Positions 1 to 8,716 of a DNA stretch of 64,000 bases are shown one piece after another. How positions within the stretch are numbered: position 1 is the first letter of the stretch; each line of letters begins with the position of its first letter. Both the position numbers and the translations under genes were made by a program. The notes beneath the pieces are model-generated. The model was not told where the DNA came from and ran no database searches. It saw only the letters and a list, made by a program, of their open reading frames with translations. This DNA comes from Psychrobacter sp. 1044 (lineage in GTDB: Bacteria; Pseudomonadota; Gammaproteobacteria; Pseudomonadales; Moraxellaceae), in the NCBI RefSeq assembly GCF_904846525.1, contig NZ_CAJHAZ010000002.1, positions 1-64,000 of the forward strand. The letters are read 5' to 3'.

Positions 1-60
1 ATATTAGTTTTAATAAAATATTTATTTAAATTATTTAAATTATTGTGCTCAAACAATGCT

Positions 61-87
61 TTGCACTCACTGATTATTGGGTATAAT
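61..87 (+). promoter_or_regulatory. Candidate promoter of prpB
   Basis: TTGCAC at 61-66 and TATAAT at 82-87, separated by 15 bases (slightly short of the optimal 17), lie 47 bases upstream of the prpB start in an AT-rich leader. The -10 match is perfect; the short spacer suggests an activated promoter, but no operator or regulator gene is visible in the 133 bases present. Confidence 0.4.
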
Positions 88-133
88 CGAACACAATAAC
101 GATAATACTATCTCTCTATGCAAGGACACTCAC

Positions 134-1024
134 ATGACTTTACCTTCAGCAGGCGCACGCTTTCGCAGTGCTTTGACCCAAAAAAATGATAATAACCAGC
201 CACTACAAATTGCAGGTGCTATCAATGCCTATACTGCAATGATGGCGACCCAAGTCGGTCACCAAGCGTTATATCTCTCTGGTGCTGGTGTGGCAAATGC
301 CTCATTTGGTCTTCCTGATTTGGGTATGACTAGCCTTGATAATGTACTAGAAGATGCACGACGTATCACTGACGCAGTTGATACGCCGTTATTAGTAGAT
401 ATCGATACTGGTTTTGGTGGCGCGTTTAACATTGCACAAACCATCAGAAAAATGGAAAAAGCAGGCGTGGCAGCGGTACATATCGAAGATCAAGTCGCTC
501 AAAAGCGCTGTGGTCATCGCCCAAATAAAGAAATCGTCAGTATTTCAGAAATGGTTGATCGCTTAAAAGCGGCATTGGATGCCAAAACTGACCCTGATTT
601 TGTGGTCATGGCACGTACGGATGCGTTATCGGTAGAAGGTCTTGATGCTGCTGTCGAGCGCGCTGTTGCCTTCCAAGAAGCAGGCGCAGACATGATTTTT
701 GCCGAGGCGTTAACCGATATCGAAATGTATCGTAAGTTCACTGACGTATTGGATATCCCAGTACTCGCCAACATGACAGAGTTTGGTCAGACCGACCTTT
801 ACACCACTGATCAACTATATAGCGTGGGTGTCGAGATGGTGTTGTACCCACTATCAGCATTCCGTGCGATGAACAAAGCGGCATTAAACGTTTATCAGCA
901 TCTATTGACTGATGGCACACAAGAAAAAGTTGTTGATACCATGCAAACCCGCATGGAGCTGTATGATTTCTTAAATTATCATGAGTTTGAGCAGACACTA
1001 GACAAGCTATTTGCTAATAAGTAG
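134..1024 (+). CDS. prpB: 2-methylisocitrate lyase PrpB
   Basis: PrpB cleaves 2-methylisocitrate to pyruvate and succinate, the last step of the 2-methylcitrate cycle for propionyl-CoA disposal, in the cytoplasm. The 296-residue product has the length of the E. coli enzyme and the isocitrate lyase/PEP mutase signature KRCGH at residues 124-128, with Cys126 the catalytic thiol. The metal-binding acidic cluster DIDTGFGG lies at 89-96. The start is the ATG at 134 because AAGGA at 122-126 is correctly spaced; the frame is open further upstream to a TTG at 77, which has no ribosome site. It is the first gene of the prp locus and prpC and acnD follow on the same strand. Identification by motif and length is firm. 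Confidence 0.96.
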   Translation: MTLPSAGARFRSALTQKNDNNQPLQIAGAINAYTAMMATQVGHQALYLSGAGVANASFGLPDLGMTSLDNVLEDARRITDAVDTPLLVDIDTGFGGAFNIAQTIRKMEKAGVAAVHIEDQVAQKRCGHRPNKEIVSISEMVDRLKAALDAKTDPDFVVMARTDALSVEGLDAAVERAVAFQEAGADMIFAEALTDIEMYRKFTDVLDIPVLANMTEFGQTDLYTTDQLYSVGVEMVLYPLSAFRAMNKAALNVYQHLLTDGTQEKVVDTMQTRMELYDFLNYHEFEQTLDKLFANK

Positions 1025-1049
1025 TTAAGAATTAGTTATTGGCAATACT

Positions 1050-1085
1050 GAAAAGATAGCTCACATTTGAGTGTGTTATCTTTTC
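1050..1085 (+). terminator. Hairpin with T-run downstream of prpB
   Basis: A perfect 9-base inverted repeat (GAAAAGATA at 1050-1058, TATCTTTTC at 1077-1085) encloses a second small repeat (CTCA/TGAG). It lies 26 bases after the prpB stop and ends 33 bases before the next start. It could be a weak terminator or attenuator, or a stabilising 3' hairpin; the stem is AT-rich, so termination efficiency is uncertain. Confidence 0.4.
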
Positions 1086-1117
1086 GAAATCCGTCTTCAT
1101 TTACTTTTAGGTTATTT

Positions 1118-1762
1118 ATGCCATTTTTTACTGCTAATACTGCTTTTAAAACGTCACTACTGAGCAGCACGCTTGCGGCGCTATTATTCATGACGGGCTG
1201 TGATAAAACACCAGAAACCGCTGATGATACGACCAGTGGTGCAAGCACTGCTGAAGTTGATGCTACCAAAGATGCTCCTGCACCTGCCACTCAAGATGAC
1301 TTGGTCATGACGACGATTACGTTAGATACCGTCGACAGTCTATTGTTCGCACCAGTTATCAATAGTGGTGCACTCAGTGCTGAGCAAGTCAGCTGCCTTG
1401 AATCACGTGACAAAGATTTGGGTAAAGCCGAAGTCGATCGTTTCTATAAGAGTCAGTTTACCGATGCAGAGTTACAAGAGTTGGATGACTTTTATACGTC
1501 AGAGGTAGGGAAAAAGCTGATTACGTTTGGTAATGAGCAATTGCGTGTCATGAATGGTGAAGAGATTGCAACGCCAATGGCTGATCCTACTCCAGAAGAG
1601 ATGACTGAGATTCAGACGTTCATGGAATCACCACTGGGTGTCAAGTACATGAAAATCAATAATGCAGAAGGCGAAGGCAGCGCAATGGAAGTTTTGAATG
1701 GCCCTATTGAAGCGGAGTTTGAGCGTTGTAATGTCGATTTAGATGGCCCACAGCCTGCGTAA
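1118..1762 (+). CDS. Putative DUF2059-like lipoprotein
   Basis: A 214-residue envelope protein of unknown function. The N-terminus is a lipoprotein signal: a short basic stretch, a hydrophobic core at about 12-25 and Met-Thr-Gly-Cys with Cys28 as the likely lipidated residue. An acidic Ala/Thr/Asp linker (about 30-60) leads to two helical segments of the type F-T/P-x-x-E-x-x-E-x-x-x-F-Y/M-x-S-x-x-G-x-K (around 132-153 and 175-193), the pattern seen in DUF2059 proteins. ATG at 1118 is preferred to the upstream TTG at 1067 because only it puts the signal peptide at the N-terminus. It sits between prpB and prpC, so it may be co-transcribed, but no role in propionate metabolism is known. Family assignment is tentative. 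Confidence 0.7.
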   Translation: MPFFTANTAFKTSLLSSTLAALLFMTGCDKTPETADDTTSGASTAEVDATKDAPAPATQDDLVMTTITLDTVDSLLFAPVINSGALSAEQVSCLESRDKDLGKAEVDRFYKSQFTDAELQELDDFYTSEVGKKLITFGNEQLRVMNGEEIATPMADPTPEEMTEIQTFMESPLGVKYMKINNAEGEGSAMEVLNGPIEAEFERCNVDLDGPQPA

Positions 1763-1855
1763 CGCTATAGTCAGTCATTAACCAATAAATTTATTATTAG
1801 AAACTTAGAAACACCGTTTTTCACCCAAAAAGCTACCCACAAAAGGAATTTCATC

Positions 1856-2995
1856 ATGGCAGCACAAAACCCATCAACAAAAGTATTGTCAGGCGCAGGT
1901 CTACGCGGACAAGTCGCTGGCAAGACCGCGCTATCTACCGTCGGCAAGTCAGGATCAGGTTTGACGTATCGCGGTTATGACGTGTCAGAACTGGCAGACA
2001 AATGCGTCTTTGAAGAAGTGGCCTACTTGCTGCTTTATGGCAACTTGCCAAACCAAAGCGAGCTTGGCGCTTACCAAGCCAAGCTCAAAAGCTTACGTGG
2101 CTTACCGCAGTCATTAAAAGACGTCCTTGAGCGTATCCCTGCCGAATCGCATCCAATGGATGTATTACGTACTGGTTGCTCTATGCTGGGTAACTTAGAA
2201 ACAGAAATGAGTTTTGATGAAGAAAACGACCAAGCAGATCGCATGCTTGCGGTATTCCCTTCTATCATCAATTACTGGTATCGTTTTACCCATGACAACG
2301 TGCGTATCGAAACCGAAACTGATGATGCCACCATTGGCGGTCACTTCTTGCATTTGCTAAAGGGTGAAAAACCAAACGAGCTACACACAAAAGTGATGAA
2401 CGTGTCTCTTATCTTGTACGCAGAGCATGAGTTTAACGCTTCAACCTTTACCGCACGTGTCTGTGCCTCTACGCTATCTGATATCCATTCTTGTATAACA
2501 GGTGCGATTGGCTCATTGCGAGGCCCTCTTCATGGCGGCGCTAATGAGGCGGCAATGGATATGATTGAAGGCTTTAGCTCACCTGATGAAGCCGAAGAAG
2601 AAATGATGGGTATGCTGGCGCGTAAAGACAAAATTATGGGCTTTGGTCATGCCATCTATAGCGAGTCAGATCCACGTAACGTGGTGATTAAAGGCTGGGC
2701 TGAAAAACTGGCGGCGGATGTTGGTGATGAAGTGCTATACCCAGTATCAGTACGCTGTGAAGAAGTCATGTGGCGCGAGAAAAAACTGTTCTGTAATGCT
2801 GACTTTTTCCACGCATCTGCTTATCACTTCATGGGCATCCCAACCAAGCTGTTCACACCAATCTTTGTTTGCTCACGTCTAACAGGTTGGGCAGCACACG
2901 TATTTGAGCAACGTGCCAATAACCGTATTATCCGCCCAAGTGCGGAATATACCGGTGAAGAGCTACGCCCAGTACCAGAGATGAATGCGCGTTAA
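1856..2995 (+). CDS. prpC: 2-methylcitrate synthase PrpC
   Basis: Condenses propionyl-CoA with oxaloacetate to 2-methylcitrate. The 379-residue product has the short citrate-synthase fold with the catalytic triad visible as His226 (GPLHGG), His265 (GFGHAIY) and Asp316 (NADFF). The size fits methylcitrate synthases rather than the roughly 430-residue gammaproteobacterial citrate synthase. ATG at 1856 follows AAGGA at 1843-1847 with good spacing. It lies between prpB and acnD, the arrangement typical of AcnD-type prp loci. A 319-base spacer separates it from acnD, so acnD may have its own promoter. Confidence 0.95.
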   Translation: MAAQNPSTKVLSGAGLRGQVAGKTALSTVGKSGSGLTYRGYDVSELADKCVFEEVAYLLLYGNLPNQSELGAYQAKLKSLRGLPQSLKDVLERIPAESHPMDVLRTGCSMLGNLETEMSFDEENDQADRMLAVFPSIINYWYRFTHDNVRIETETDDATIGGHFLHLLKGEKPNELHTKVMNVSLILYAEHEFNASTFTARVCASTLSDIHSCITGAIGSLRGPLHGGANEAAMDMIEGFSSPDEAEEEMMGMLARKDKIMGFGHAIYSESDPRNVVIKGWAEKLAADVGDEVLYPVSVRCEEVMWREKKLFCNADFFHASAYHFMGIPTKLFTPIFVCSRLTGWAAHVFEQRANNRIIRPSAEYTGEELRPVPEMNAR

Positions 2996-3314
2996 GCTTA
3001 TTATTAAGTAGCTGTTATTCAGTTTTGAATGATGATTGTTCAGTGCTTTTTGCCAAATAATTACTATCAGCTAGCAATAGTGCTGGCTGGTAACGATATG
3101 ATGATTGAGCCTTATTGTCTGTTTGGGCTTAATCGTCATACGCTGTCTTTTTCATATAAACATTTCTTTATATAAACCACGTCTTTTTACTTTTCAATAT
3201 CGCTTCTTTAGCAAAGCCTATAATAACGAACGATGATTTTGCTAAAGGAATGACTTTTACCTAATATTGACGTTTAACGATTTATTATAATTAGCCAACA
3301 GCCAAAGGTGACTT
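2996..3314. other. Spacer between prpC and acnD
   Basis: No open frame of note. It holds one imperfect hairpin, GATTGAGCC at 3103-3111 against GGCTTAATC at 3126-3134 (one G-T pair, 14-base loop), followed by a loose T-rich stretch near 3145-3150. This may be a weak terminator of the prpBC transcript or a processing site. AGGTGA at 3305-3310 is the acnD ribosome site. Confidence 0.35.
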
Positions 3315-5972
3315 ATGGACAACGCCCTCGTACAACCAATGAACGAACAATTCAAAAAACAGCTTCCAGATACTGATCTTTATTACTTTGACACCCGTGA
3401 GGCTGTCGAGAGTATCGAAGCTGGTGCTTATGACAAGCTACCATTCTGCTCAAAAGTATTGTGTGAAAACTTGGTACGCCGTTGCCCACCAGAAGAGTTA
3501 ACCGATGCGCTAAAGCAGCATATCGAAGGCAAGCAAGACCTCGACTTTCCTTGGTACCCTGCCCGCGTGGTTTGTCATGATATTTTGGGTCAGACGGCGT
3601 TTGTTGATTTGGCAGGTCTACGTGATGCCATCGCTGAGCAAGGCGGTGACCCATCAAAAGTAAATCCGATTGTACCAACGCAATTAATTGTCGACCATTC
3701 ACTAGCCGTTGAGCATGCAGGCTTTGAAGAAAATGCATTTGAGAAAAACCGTGCTATCGAAGAACGCCGTAATGATGACCGTTTTCACTTTATCAACTGG
3801 TGTCAGTATGCCTTTGATAACGTCAACGTTGTACCACCTGGTAACGGCATCATGCACCAAATTAACCTAGAAAAAATGTCACCTGTGGTACAAGTGGTAA
3901 AAAATAAAGCCGGGGAACAAGTCGCTTTTGCTGATACCTTAGTCGGTACTGACAGTCATACACCAATGGTTGATGCTTTAGGTGTCATCTCAATCGGTGT
4001 TGGCGGGCTTGAAGCTGAAAGCGTGATGTTGGGCAATCCATCATATATGCGCCTGCCTGATTACGTCGGCGTTAAGCTAACGGGCAAACTGCAAAAAGGC
4101 ATTACCGGTACAGATCTCGTACTGGCGATGACGGAATTCTTGCGTGATGCAGGTGTGGTCTCTACTTATATTGAATTCTTCGGTGACGGTGCGCGCCAGC
4201 TTACTGTAGGCGACCGTGCCTCTATCTCCAACATGACGCCTGAGTATGGCGCAACGGCTGCGATGTTCTATATCGATGAACAAACTATCGATTACTTACG
4301 CCTAACTGGTCGTAGTGAAGATCAGATTAAACTGGTTGAGCAGTATGCCAAACAAACCGGTCTATGGGCTGATGGTATGGAGAAGGCCGAGTACGCGCGT
4401 GTGCTTGAGTTTGATTTGTCAGCTGTCGTCCGTAACATGGCGGGCCCTTCACGCCCGCATGCTCGCGTATCAACCACCGATTTGGTAGCAAAAGGTATTG
4501 CACATGGTGCTGACGAAAAACTGCCTGAACCAAAAGACGGGTTAATGCCAGATGGTGCGGTTATCATTGCCGCCATTACTAGCTGTACCAATACTTCTAA
4601 CCCACGCAATATGGTCGCTGCTGGTCTAGTCGCCCGTAATGCCAACGCCAAAGGTCTATTACGGAAACCTTGGGTGAAGTCTTCACTAGCACCTGGCTCT
4701 AAAACGGTGAAAATGTACTTAGAAGAAGCAGGTCTGATGCCTGAGCTACAAGAAATCGGCTTTGACGTGGTTGGCTTTGCTTGTACCACTTGTAATGGCA
4801 TGAGTGGTGCGCTTGATCCTGATATCGAGAAAGAAATCATTGATAATGATTTATTCACCACTGCCGTGTTATCCGGTAACCGCAACTTTGATGGCCGTAT
4901 CCACCCTTATGCCAAACAAGCATTCTTGGCATCACCACCACTGGTTATTGCTTATGCTATCGCCGGTAATATCCGTTTTGATATCGAAAAAGACTCGTTA
5001 GGCAAAGACCAAGACGGCAATGACGTTTATCTAAAAGATATCTGGTTTGATGATGACGAAGTTGATGCCATCGTCGCCAAAGCGGTGAAGCCTGAACAAT
5101 TTAACGCTGTTTATATCCCAATGTTTGATGAAGCTAAAAAAGACACAGGTAAAGCATTAAGCCCACTATATGACTGGCGTGAACAGACTACTTATATCCG
5201 CCGTCCGCCGTATTGGGAAGGCAAAATGGCAGCGATGAATAAGCTAAAAGGCATGCGTCCGTTAGCGGTGCTTGGTGATAATATCACCACTGACCATTTA
5301 TCACCGTCTAATGCGATTTTGGGTGACTCAGCAGCTGGCGAGTACCTTGATACTATGGGTCTGCCTGCGGAAGATTATAACTCTTACGCGACCCATCGCG
5401 GCGACCATTTAACCGCCCAACGTGCAACCTTTGCCAATCCTAAGCTATTGAATGAGATGGTACGTGACGAGAAAGGTGAAGTAATACAAGGTTCGCTTGC
5501 TAGAGTAGAGCCTGAAGGTCAAGTCATGCGTATGTGGGAAGCGATTGAAACCTATATGAACCGCGAGCAGCCACTCATCATCATCGCAGGTGATGGCTAT
5601 GGTCAAGGATCAAGCCGTGACTGGGCTGCTAAAGGTGTACGTTTAGCGGGTGTTGAAGTAGTGGTTGCTGAAGATTTTGAGCGTATCCATCGTCAAAACT
5701 TAGTCGGTATGGGCGCACTACCTTTGCAATTTAAAGAAGGTGTCAATCGTAATACCCTAAATATCGATGGTACTGAAATATTCGATATCGAAGGCGAAGT
5801 GTCGGCTGGTGGTGAGATGACATTGGTCATTAACCGCACAGATGGTACTGTCGATAAAACCTTAGTGAAATGTCGTTTAGATACCGCTGATGAAGTTAAA
5901 ATGTATAACGCTGGCGGTATGCTCCAGCGCTTTGCTAAAGAGTTTATCGATGGCACGTTAGATATTGCGTAA
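3315..5972 (+). CDS. acnD: Fe/S-dependent 2-methylcitrate dehydratase AcnD
   Basis: Aconitase-family enzyme that dehydrates 2-methylcitrate to a 2-methylaconitate isomer; it needs PrpF to make a product usable by the cycle. The 885-residue protein carries the three [4Fe-4S] ligands Cys424 (SCTNTSNPRN), Cys490 and Cys493 (CTTCNGMSG), with the 66- and 3-residue spacing of AcnA, and the swivel-domain substrate loop GQGSSRDWAAKGVRL near the C-terminus. The N-terminal YYFDTREAVE is characteristic of AcnD rather than AcnA. ATG at 3315 is chosen for the AGGTGA site; an internal ATG at 3342 would match a shorter N-terminus. A terminator follows at 6000. Confidence 0.94.
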   Translation: MDNALVQPMNEQFKKQLPDTDLYYFDTREAVESIEAGAYDKLPFCSKVLCENLVRRCPPEELTDALKQHIEGKQDLDFPWYPARVVCHDILGQTAFVDLAGLRDAIAEQGGDPSKVNPIVPTQLIVDHSLAVEHAGFEENAFEKNRAIEERRNDDRFHFINWCQYAFDNVNVVPPGNGIMHQINLEKMSPVVQVVKNKAGEQVAFADTLVGTDSHTPMVDALGVISIGVGGLEAESVMLGNPSYMRLPDYVGVKLTGKLQKGITGTDLVLAMTEFLRDAGVVSTYIEFFGDGARQLTVGDRASISNMTPEYGATAAMFYIDEQTIDYLRLTGRSEDQIKLVEQYAKQTGLWADGMEKAEYARVLEFDLSAVVRNMAGPSRPHARVSTTDLVAKGIAHGADEKLPEPKDGLMPDGAVIIAAITSCTNTSNPRNMVAAGLVARNANAKGLLRKPWVKSSLAPGSKTVKMYLEEAGLMPELQEIGFDVVGFACTTCNGMSGALDPDIEKEIIDNDLFTTAVLSGNRNFDGRIHPYAKQAFLASPPLVIAYAIAGNIRFDIEKDSLGKDQDGNDVYLKDIWFDDDEVDAIVAKAVKPEQFNAVYIPMFDEAKKDTGKALSPLYDWREQTTYIRRPPYWEGKMAAMNKLKGMRPLAVLGDNITTDHLSPSNAILGDSAAGEYLDTMGLPAEDYNSYATHRGDHLTAQRATFANPKLLNEMVRDEKGEVIQGSLARVEPEGQVMRMWEAIETYMNREQPLIIIAGDGYGQGSSRDWAAKGVRLAGVEVVVAEDFERIHRQNLVGMGALPLQFKEGVNRNTLNIDGTEIFDIEGEVSAGGEMTLVINRTDGTVDKTLVKCRLDTADEVKMYNAGGMLQRFAKEFIDGTLDIA

Positions 5973-5999
5973 GCATCATAAGTTTTGAGTAATCAAAGA

Positions 6000-6035
6000 G
6001 CCGATGTTATATAGAGATATGGCATCGGTTTTTAT
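6000..6035 (+). terminator. Rho-independent terminator after acnD
   Basis: CCGATG (6001-6006) pairs with CATCGG (6023-6028) around a 16-base loop and is followed at once by TTTTTATTTTCTTTT. It lies 28 bases past the acnD stop, separating the prpB-prpC-acnD transcript from the toxin-antitoxin pair and prpF. Confidence 0.75.
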
Positions 6036-6128
6036 TTTCTTTTGCACTCTATAAACTTAGCCTTCTTGCTTATATCTGAATATTGGATAATAGCTAAATA
6101 TTGAGTTTGTCCTACCAATAGCGTAATA

Positions 6129-6147
6129 TGTACTATATATTGTACAA
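6129..6147. promoter_or_regulatory. YefM-YoeB operator-like repeats
   Basis: Two TGTAC cores, TGTACT at 6129-6134 and TTGTACAA at 6140-6147, are 12 bases apart in an AT-rich promoter region just upstream of the antitoxin. The E. coli yefM-yoeB operator is built of palindromes with a TGTACA core bound by YefM and the complex, so this is the expected autoregulatory site. A strong ribosome site, AGAGGAG, lies at 6161-6167. Confidence 0.65.
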
Positions 6148-6173
6148 GTTATATATTATTAGAGGAGTAAGCC

Positions 6174-6500
6174 ATGAGAGTCGTTAGTTTTTCAGAAGCT
6201 AGAAAGCATTTAAAATCTGTATTAGATACGGTAAACGATGATGCCAACGCCACTATCGTGACTCGCCGTGACGCTGATGATGCAGTCGTTATGTCGCTTG
6301 ATTATTACAATAGCCTAATGGAAACCGTCTATCTATTAAAATCTCCTGCCAATGCGGCGCACTTAGCGGACTCTATTGCCCAGTACAAAGCTGGCAAAAC
6401 TGTTAAGCGCGAGCTAATTGATACAGCAGAAGACAGTGACAAAAGTGATGATAGCAGCAATCACAATGAGCATACGGATAGCGATATTGAGAACGCTTGA
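6174..6500 (+). CDS. yefM: Antitoxin YefM (Phd/YefM family)
   Basis: DNA-binding antitoxin that neutralises YoeB and represses its own operon. The first ~82 residues follow E. coli YefM closely: start MRVVSFSEARKHLKSVLD, DNA-binding fold, then the toxin-wrapping segment ETVYLLKSPANAAHL and a KTVKRELID end. The protein then continues for about 26 residues as an acidic Asp/Ser/Asn/His tail absent from the 83-residue E. coli protein. It stops 35 bases before the yoeB start. ATG at 6174 has an excellent Shine-Dalgarno. The acidic tail could affect antitoxin turnover, which is inference. Confidence 0.92.
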   Translation: MRVVSFSEARKHLKSVLDTVNDDANATIVTRRDADDAVVMSLDYYNSLMETVYLLKSPANAAHLADSIAQYKAGKTVKRELIDTAEDSDKSDDSSNHNEHTDSDIENA

Positions 6501-6535
6501 AATCGAAGGCTTCAATAAATCTAAAAGGTCTAATA

Positions 6536-6796
6536 ATGAGTGAGCAACTAGCATGGACAGATGCCGCATGGAAGGACTACCTATACTGGCAAACCCAAGA
6601 TAAAAAGACACTCAAACGTATTAACAAACTCATCACCGAATGTAAGCGTAATCCGTTTGAAGGCATTGGCAAACCTGAACCGTTAAAAGAAAACTTATCT
6701 GGATTTTGGTCAAGACGCATCGATGACGCCAATCGGTTGGTGTACGCCGTTGATGATAACTATTTGACGATTATTTCGTGTCGCTATCATTATTAA
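6536..6796 (+). CDS. yoeB: Toxin YoeB, ribosome-dependent mRNA endonuclease
   Basis: RelE/ParE-superfamily toxin that cleaves mRNA in the ribosomal A site. The 86-residue protein matches E. coli YoeB almost along its length (KPEPLKENLSGFWSRRI, C-terminal CRYHY), and the catalytic residues Glu48, Arg67 and His85 correspond to E. coli Glu46, Arg65 and His83, so the toxin looks active. The start is ATG at 6536, preceded by AAAAGG at 6522-6527; the open frame extends upstream in frame to 6497 without a ribosome site. It forms an operon with yefM and sits inside the prp locus between acnD and prpF. Confidence 0.95.
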   Translation: MSEQLAWTDAAWKDYLYWQTQDKKTLKRINKLITECKRNPFEGIGKPEPLKENLSGFWSRRIDDANRLVYAVDDNYLTIISCRYHY

Positions 6797-6887
6797 CGGG
6801 CGTTCTTAGTCGTTCATGTTTACTTACTGATGGCAACATATCCATTCTATATCCATTCTTATAACAATATAAAAAGGACTTAATACA

Positions 6888-8141
6888 GTGGCTAAGACTA
6901 ATTCTCAATCAAACACTCCTTTCGCTCCACAACTATCTGTCCCAGCCACCTATATGCGTGGCGGCACCTCAAAAGGCACATTTTTTAAACTGTCTGATTT
7001 ACCTGAGCGTTGCCAAGTCGCTGGCGAGTCGCGTGATAATTTCCTATTGCGGGTTATCGGTAGCCCTGATCCTTATGGTAAGCAAATCGACGGCTTAGGC
7101 AATGGCAGCTCTAGCACCTCAAAAACAGTCATCTTATCTGAGTCTTCTAGATCAGACCACGATGTGAACTACTTGTTTGGACAGGTCAATATCGCCAAGC
7201 CAATGATTGATTGGGCGGGTAACTGTGGCAATTTGACCGCAGCAGTCGGTGCCTGTGCCATTAATATGGGTCTGGTCGATGCCGACAAAATTACTAATAG
7301 TATTGATGAGAATGCGGACAGCGGTATTTGTGAAGTACGCATTTGGCAAGAGAATATTGGTAAAACGATTATCGCTCATGTACCTGTTTATACTGATGGG
7401 CAAGGAAAAGTGCAAGTACAAGAAACCGGCGATTTTGAACTAGACGGTGTGACCTTCCCTGCTGCTGAAGTCAAAATCGAATTTATTGATCCCGTTGATT
7501 CATCAAGCGACATGTTCCCCACTGGCAACTTGGTCGATGATTTTGATGTCTCTGGCTGTGGTCTAAATACTGATAGTGTCAAAGCAACCTTTATCAGTGC
7601 AGGTATTCCAACCATCTTTATGAAAGCAGAAGATTTAGGCTTTACTGGCACTGAGTTGCAAGGTGATATTAATAGCGATAGTGAGCTACTTGCCAAGCTT
7701 GAAAACATCCGTGCCAAAGGCGGCGTTGCGATGGGTTTATTTGAAGACGTCAGTGAAGCACAAACCAGTCAACATATTCCTAAAATCGCTTGGGTTGCTC
7801 CTGCGCAAAGTTATACCGCTTCAAGTGGCAAAGCCGTTGAGGCGAATGAGATTGATTTAGTTGTACGTGCCATGAGTATGGGTCAATTACATCATGCGAT
7901 GATGGGCACAGCAGCGGTTGCAATAGCAGCGGCAGCAACGACACAAGGTACATTGGTCAATGAAGCGGCAGGTGCAGGCGAGCTGACCGAGGTGCGTTTT
8001 GGTCATCCTTCAGGGACACTACTCGTCGGTGGAAAAACCGAGCAAGTCGATGGACGCTGGCAAGCCAAAAAAGTCTCGATGAGCCGCTCGGCACGCCGTA
8101 TTATGGTTGGTGAAGTGTTTGTACCAGCGGATAGTTTTTAA
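6888..8141 (+). CDS. prpF: AcnD-accessory isomerase PrpF
   Basis: PrpF is a diaminopimelate-epimerase-fold isomerase that acts on 2-methylaconitate made by AcnD, letting the cycle proceed to 2-methylisocitrate. The 417-residue protein begins (after ~17 disordered residues) with the family signature YMRGGTSKGTFF, and has the typical NCGNLTAAVG and Gly-rich segments. Start is a GTG at 6888, supported by AAAAAGGA at 6871-6878. It is separated from acnD by a terminator and the toxin-antitoxin pair, so it needs its own promoter or read-through from the TA promoter. It ends overlapping by four bases the tail of a convergent transporter gene. Confidence 0.94.
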   Translation: MAKTNSQSNTPFAPQLSVPATYMRGGTSKGTFFKLSDLPERCQVAGESRDNFLLRVIGSPDPYGKQIDGLGNGSSSTSKTVILSESSRSDHDVNYLFGQVNIAKPMIDWAGNCGNLTAAVGACAINMGLVDADKITNSIDENADSGICEVRIWQENIGKTIIAHVPVYTDGQGKVQVQETGDFELDGVTFPAAEVKIEFIDPVDSSSDMFPTGNLVDDFDVSGCGLNTDSVKATFISAGIPTIFMKAEDLGFTGTELQGDINSDSELLAKLENIRAKGGVAMGLFEDVSEAQTSQHIPKIAWVAPAQSYTASSGKAVEANEIDLVVRAMSMGQLHHAMMGTAAVAIAAAATTQGTLVNEAAGAGELTEVRFGHPSGTLLVGGKTEQVDGRWQAKKVSMSRSARRIMVGEVFVPADSF

Positions 8142-8596
8142 CCATTAGCTTTACTCTCGCCATATATCATTAACATCCCGCCTATAGTGACTAAGGCTAA
8201 ACCAGAGATTTTATAGATATCTATTGTTTTAACCTCTAAGCCAAATAAGCCAGTTTGGCTTAGAATCAAGGCAAAATACATTTGCCCTAGAAAAACCCAG
8301 AGCAATGTATTACCTGCGCCTATTTTTGGCGCAGCAATAAACATAAACAAGATATAAAAGCTGCCCAAAAATCCTGGTAACCACATCCACCATGTCGCAT
8401 TTTCAATTATTGGCGGCTTGATACCACCACTCGTCATATATGACAGGACTAAAGAAGCCAATGCACCTCCTAAGTATAAATAAAAGGTAGATTGGATCTG
8501 CGAGGCTTGCGTACTTTCTCGAAAAGCGTTGACAATAGCCAGCTGTAGCGGAACAATGGCACCGCCTAACAGGCTAATCAAGATATAAGGAAGCAT
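8138..8596 (-). CDS. Small DMT-family (DUF606/YdcZ-like) membrane protein
   Basis: A 152-residue inner-membrane protein with about five hydrophobic helices, starting MLPYILISLLGGAIVPLQLA. The pattern (LLGGAIVPLQ, YLGGALASLV, GAGNTLLWVFLGQM, SGLALVTIGGMLM) matches the half-size DMT transporters of the YdcZ/DUF606 type, often found as pairs or dimers. ATG at 8596 is chosen because it begins the first helix; the frame extends upstream to a TTG at 8626 without a ribosome site. It is convergent with prpF, and substrate is unknown. No partner half-transporter is visible next to it. Confidence 0.75.
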   Translation of the reverse strand: MLPYILISLLGGAIVPLQLAIVNAFRESTQASQIQSTFYLYLGGALASLVLSYMTSGGIKPPIIENATWWMWLPGFLGSFYILFMFIAAPKIGAGNTLLWVFLGQMYFALILSQTGLFGLEVKTIDIYKISGLALVTIGGMLMIYGESKANG

Positions 8597-8716
8597 TTTC
8601 AAATGGCTTCTACCAAAAGAGAACAAAGAATGGTTCTACATAATACCAAACTTTATTTCAATAATTTAATATAAATGTGATTTAGTAAAATATTAAAATC
8701 CATGAGCTAAGTTTTT

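Noticed and set aside
4322..4885. 187-codon minus-strand frame inside acnD
   Set aside because: Covers conserved AcnD catalytic sequence on the plus strand; no ribosome site; composition follows antisense of a coding frame.
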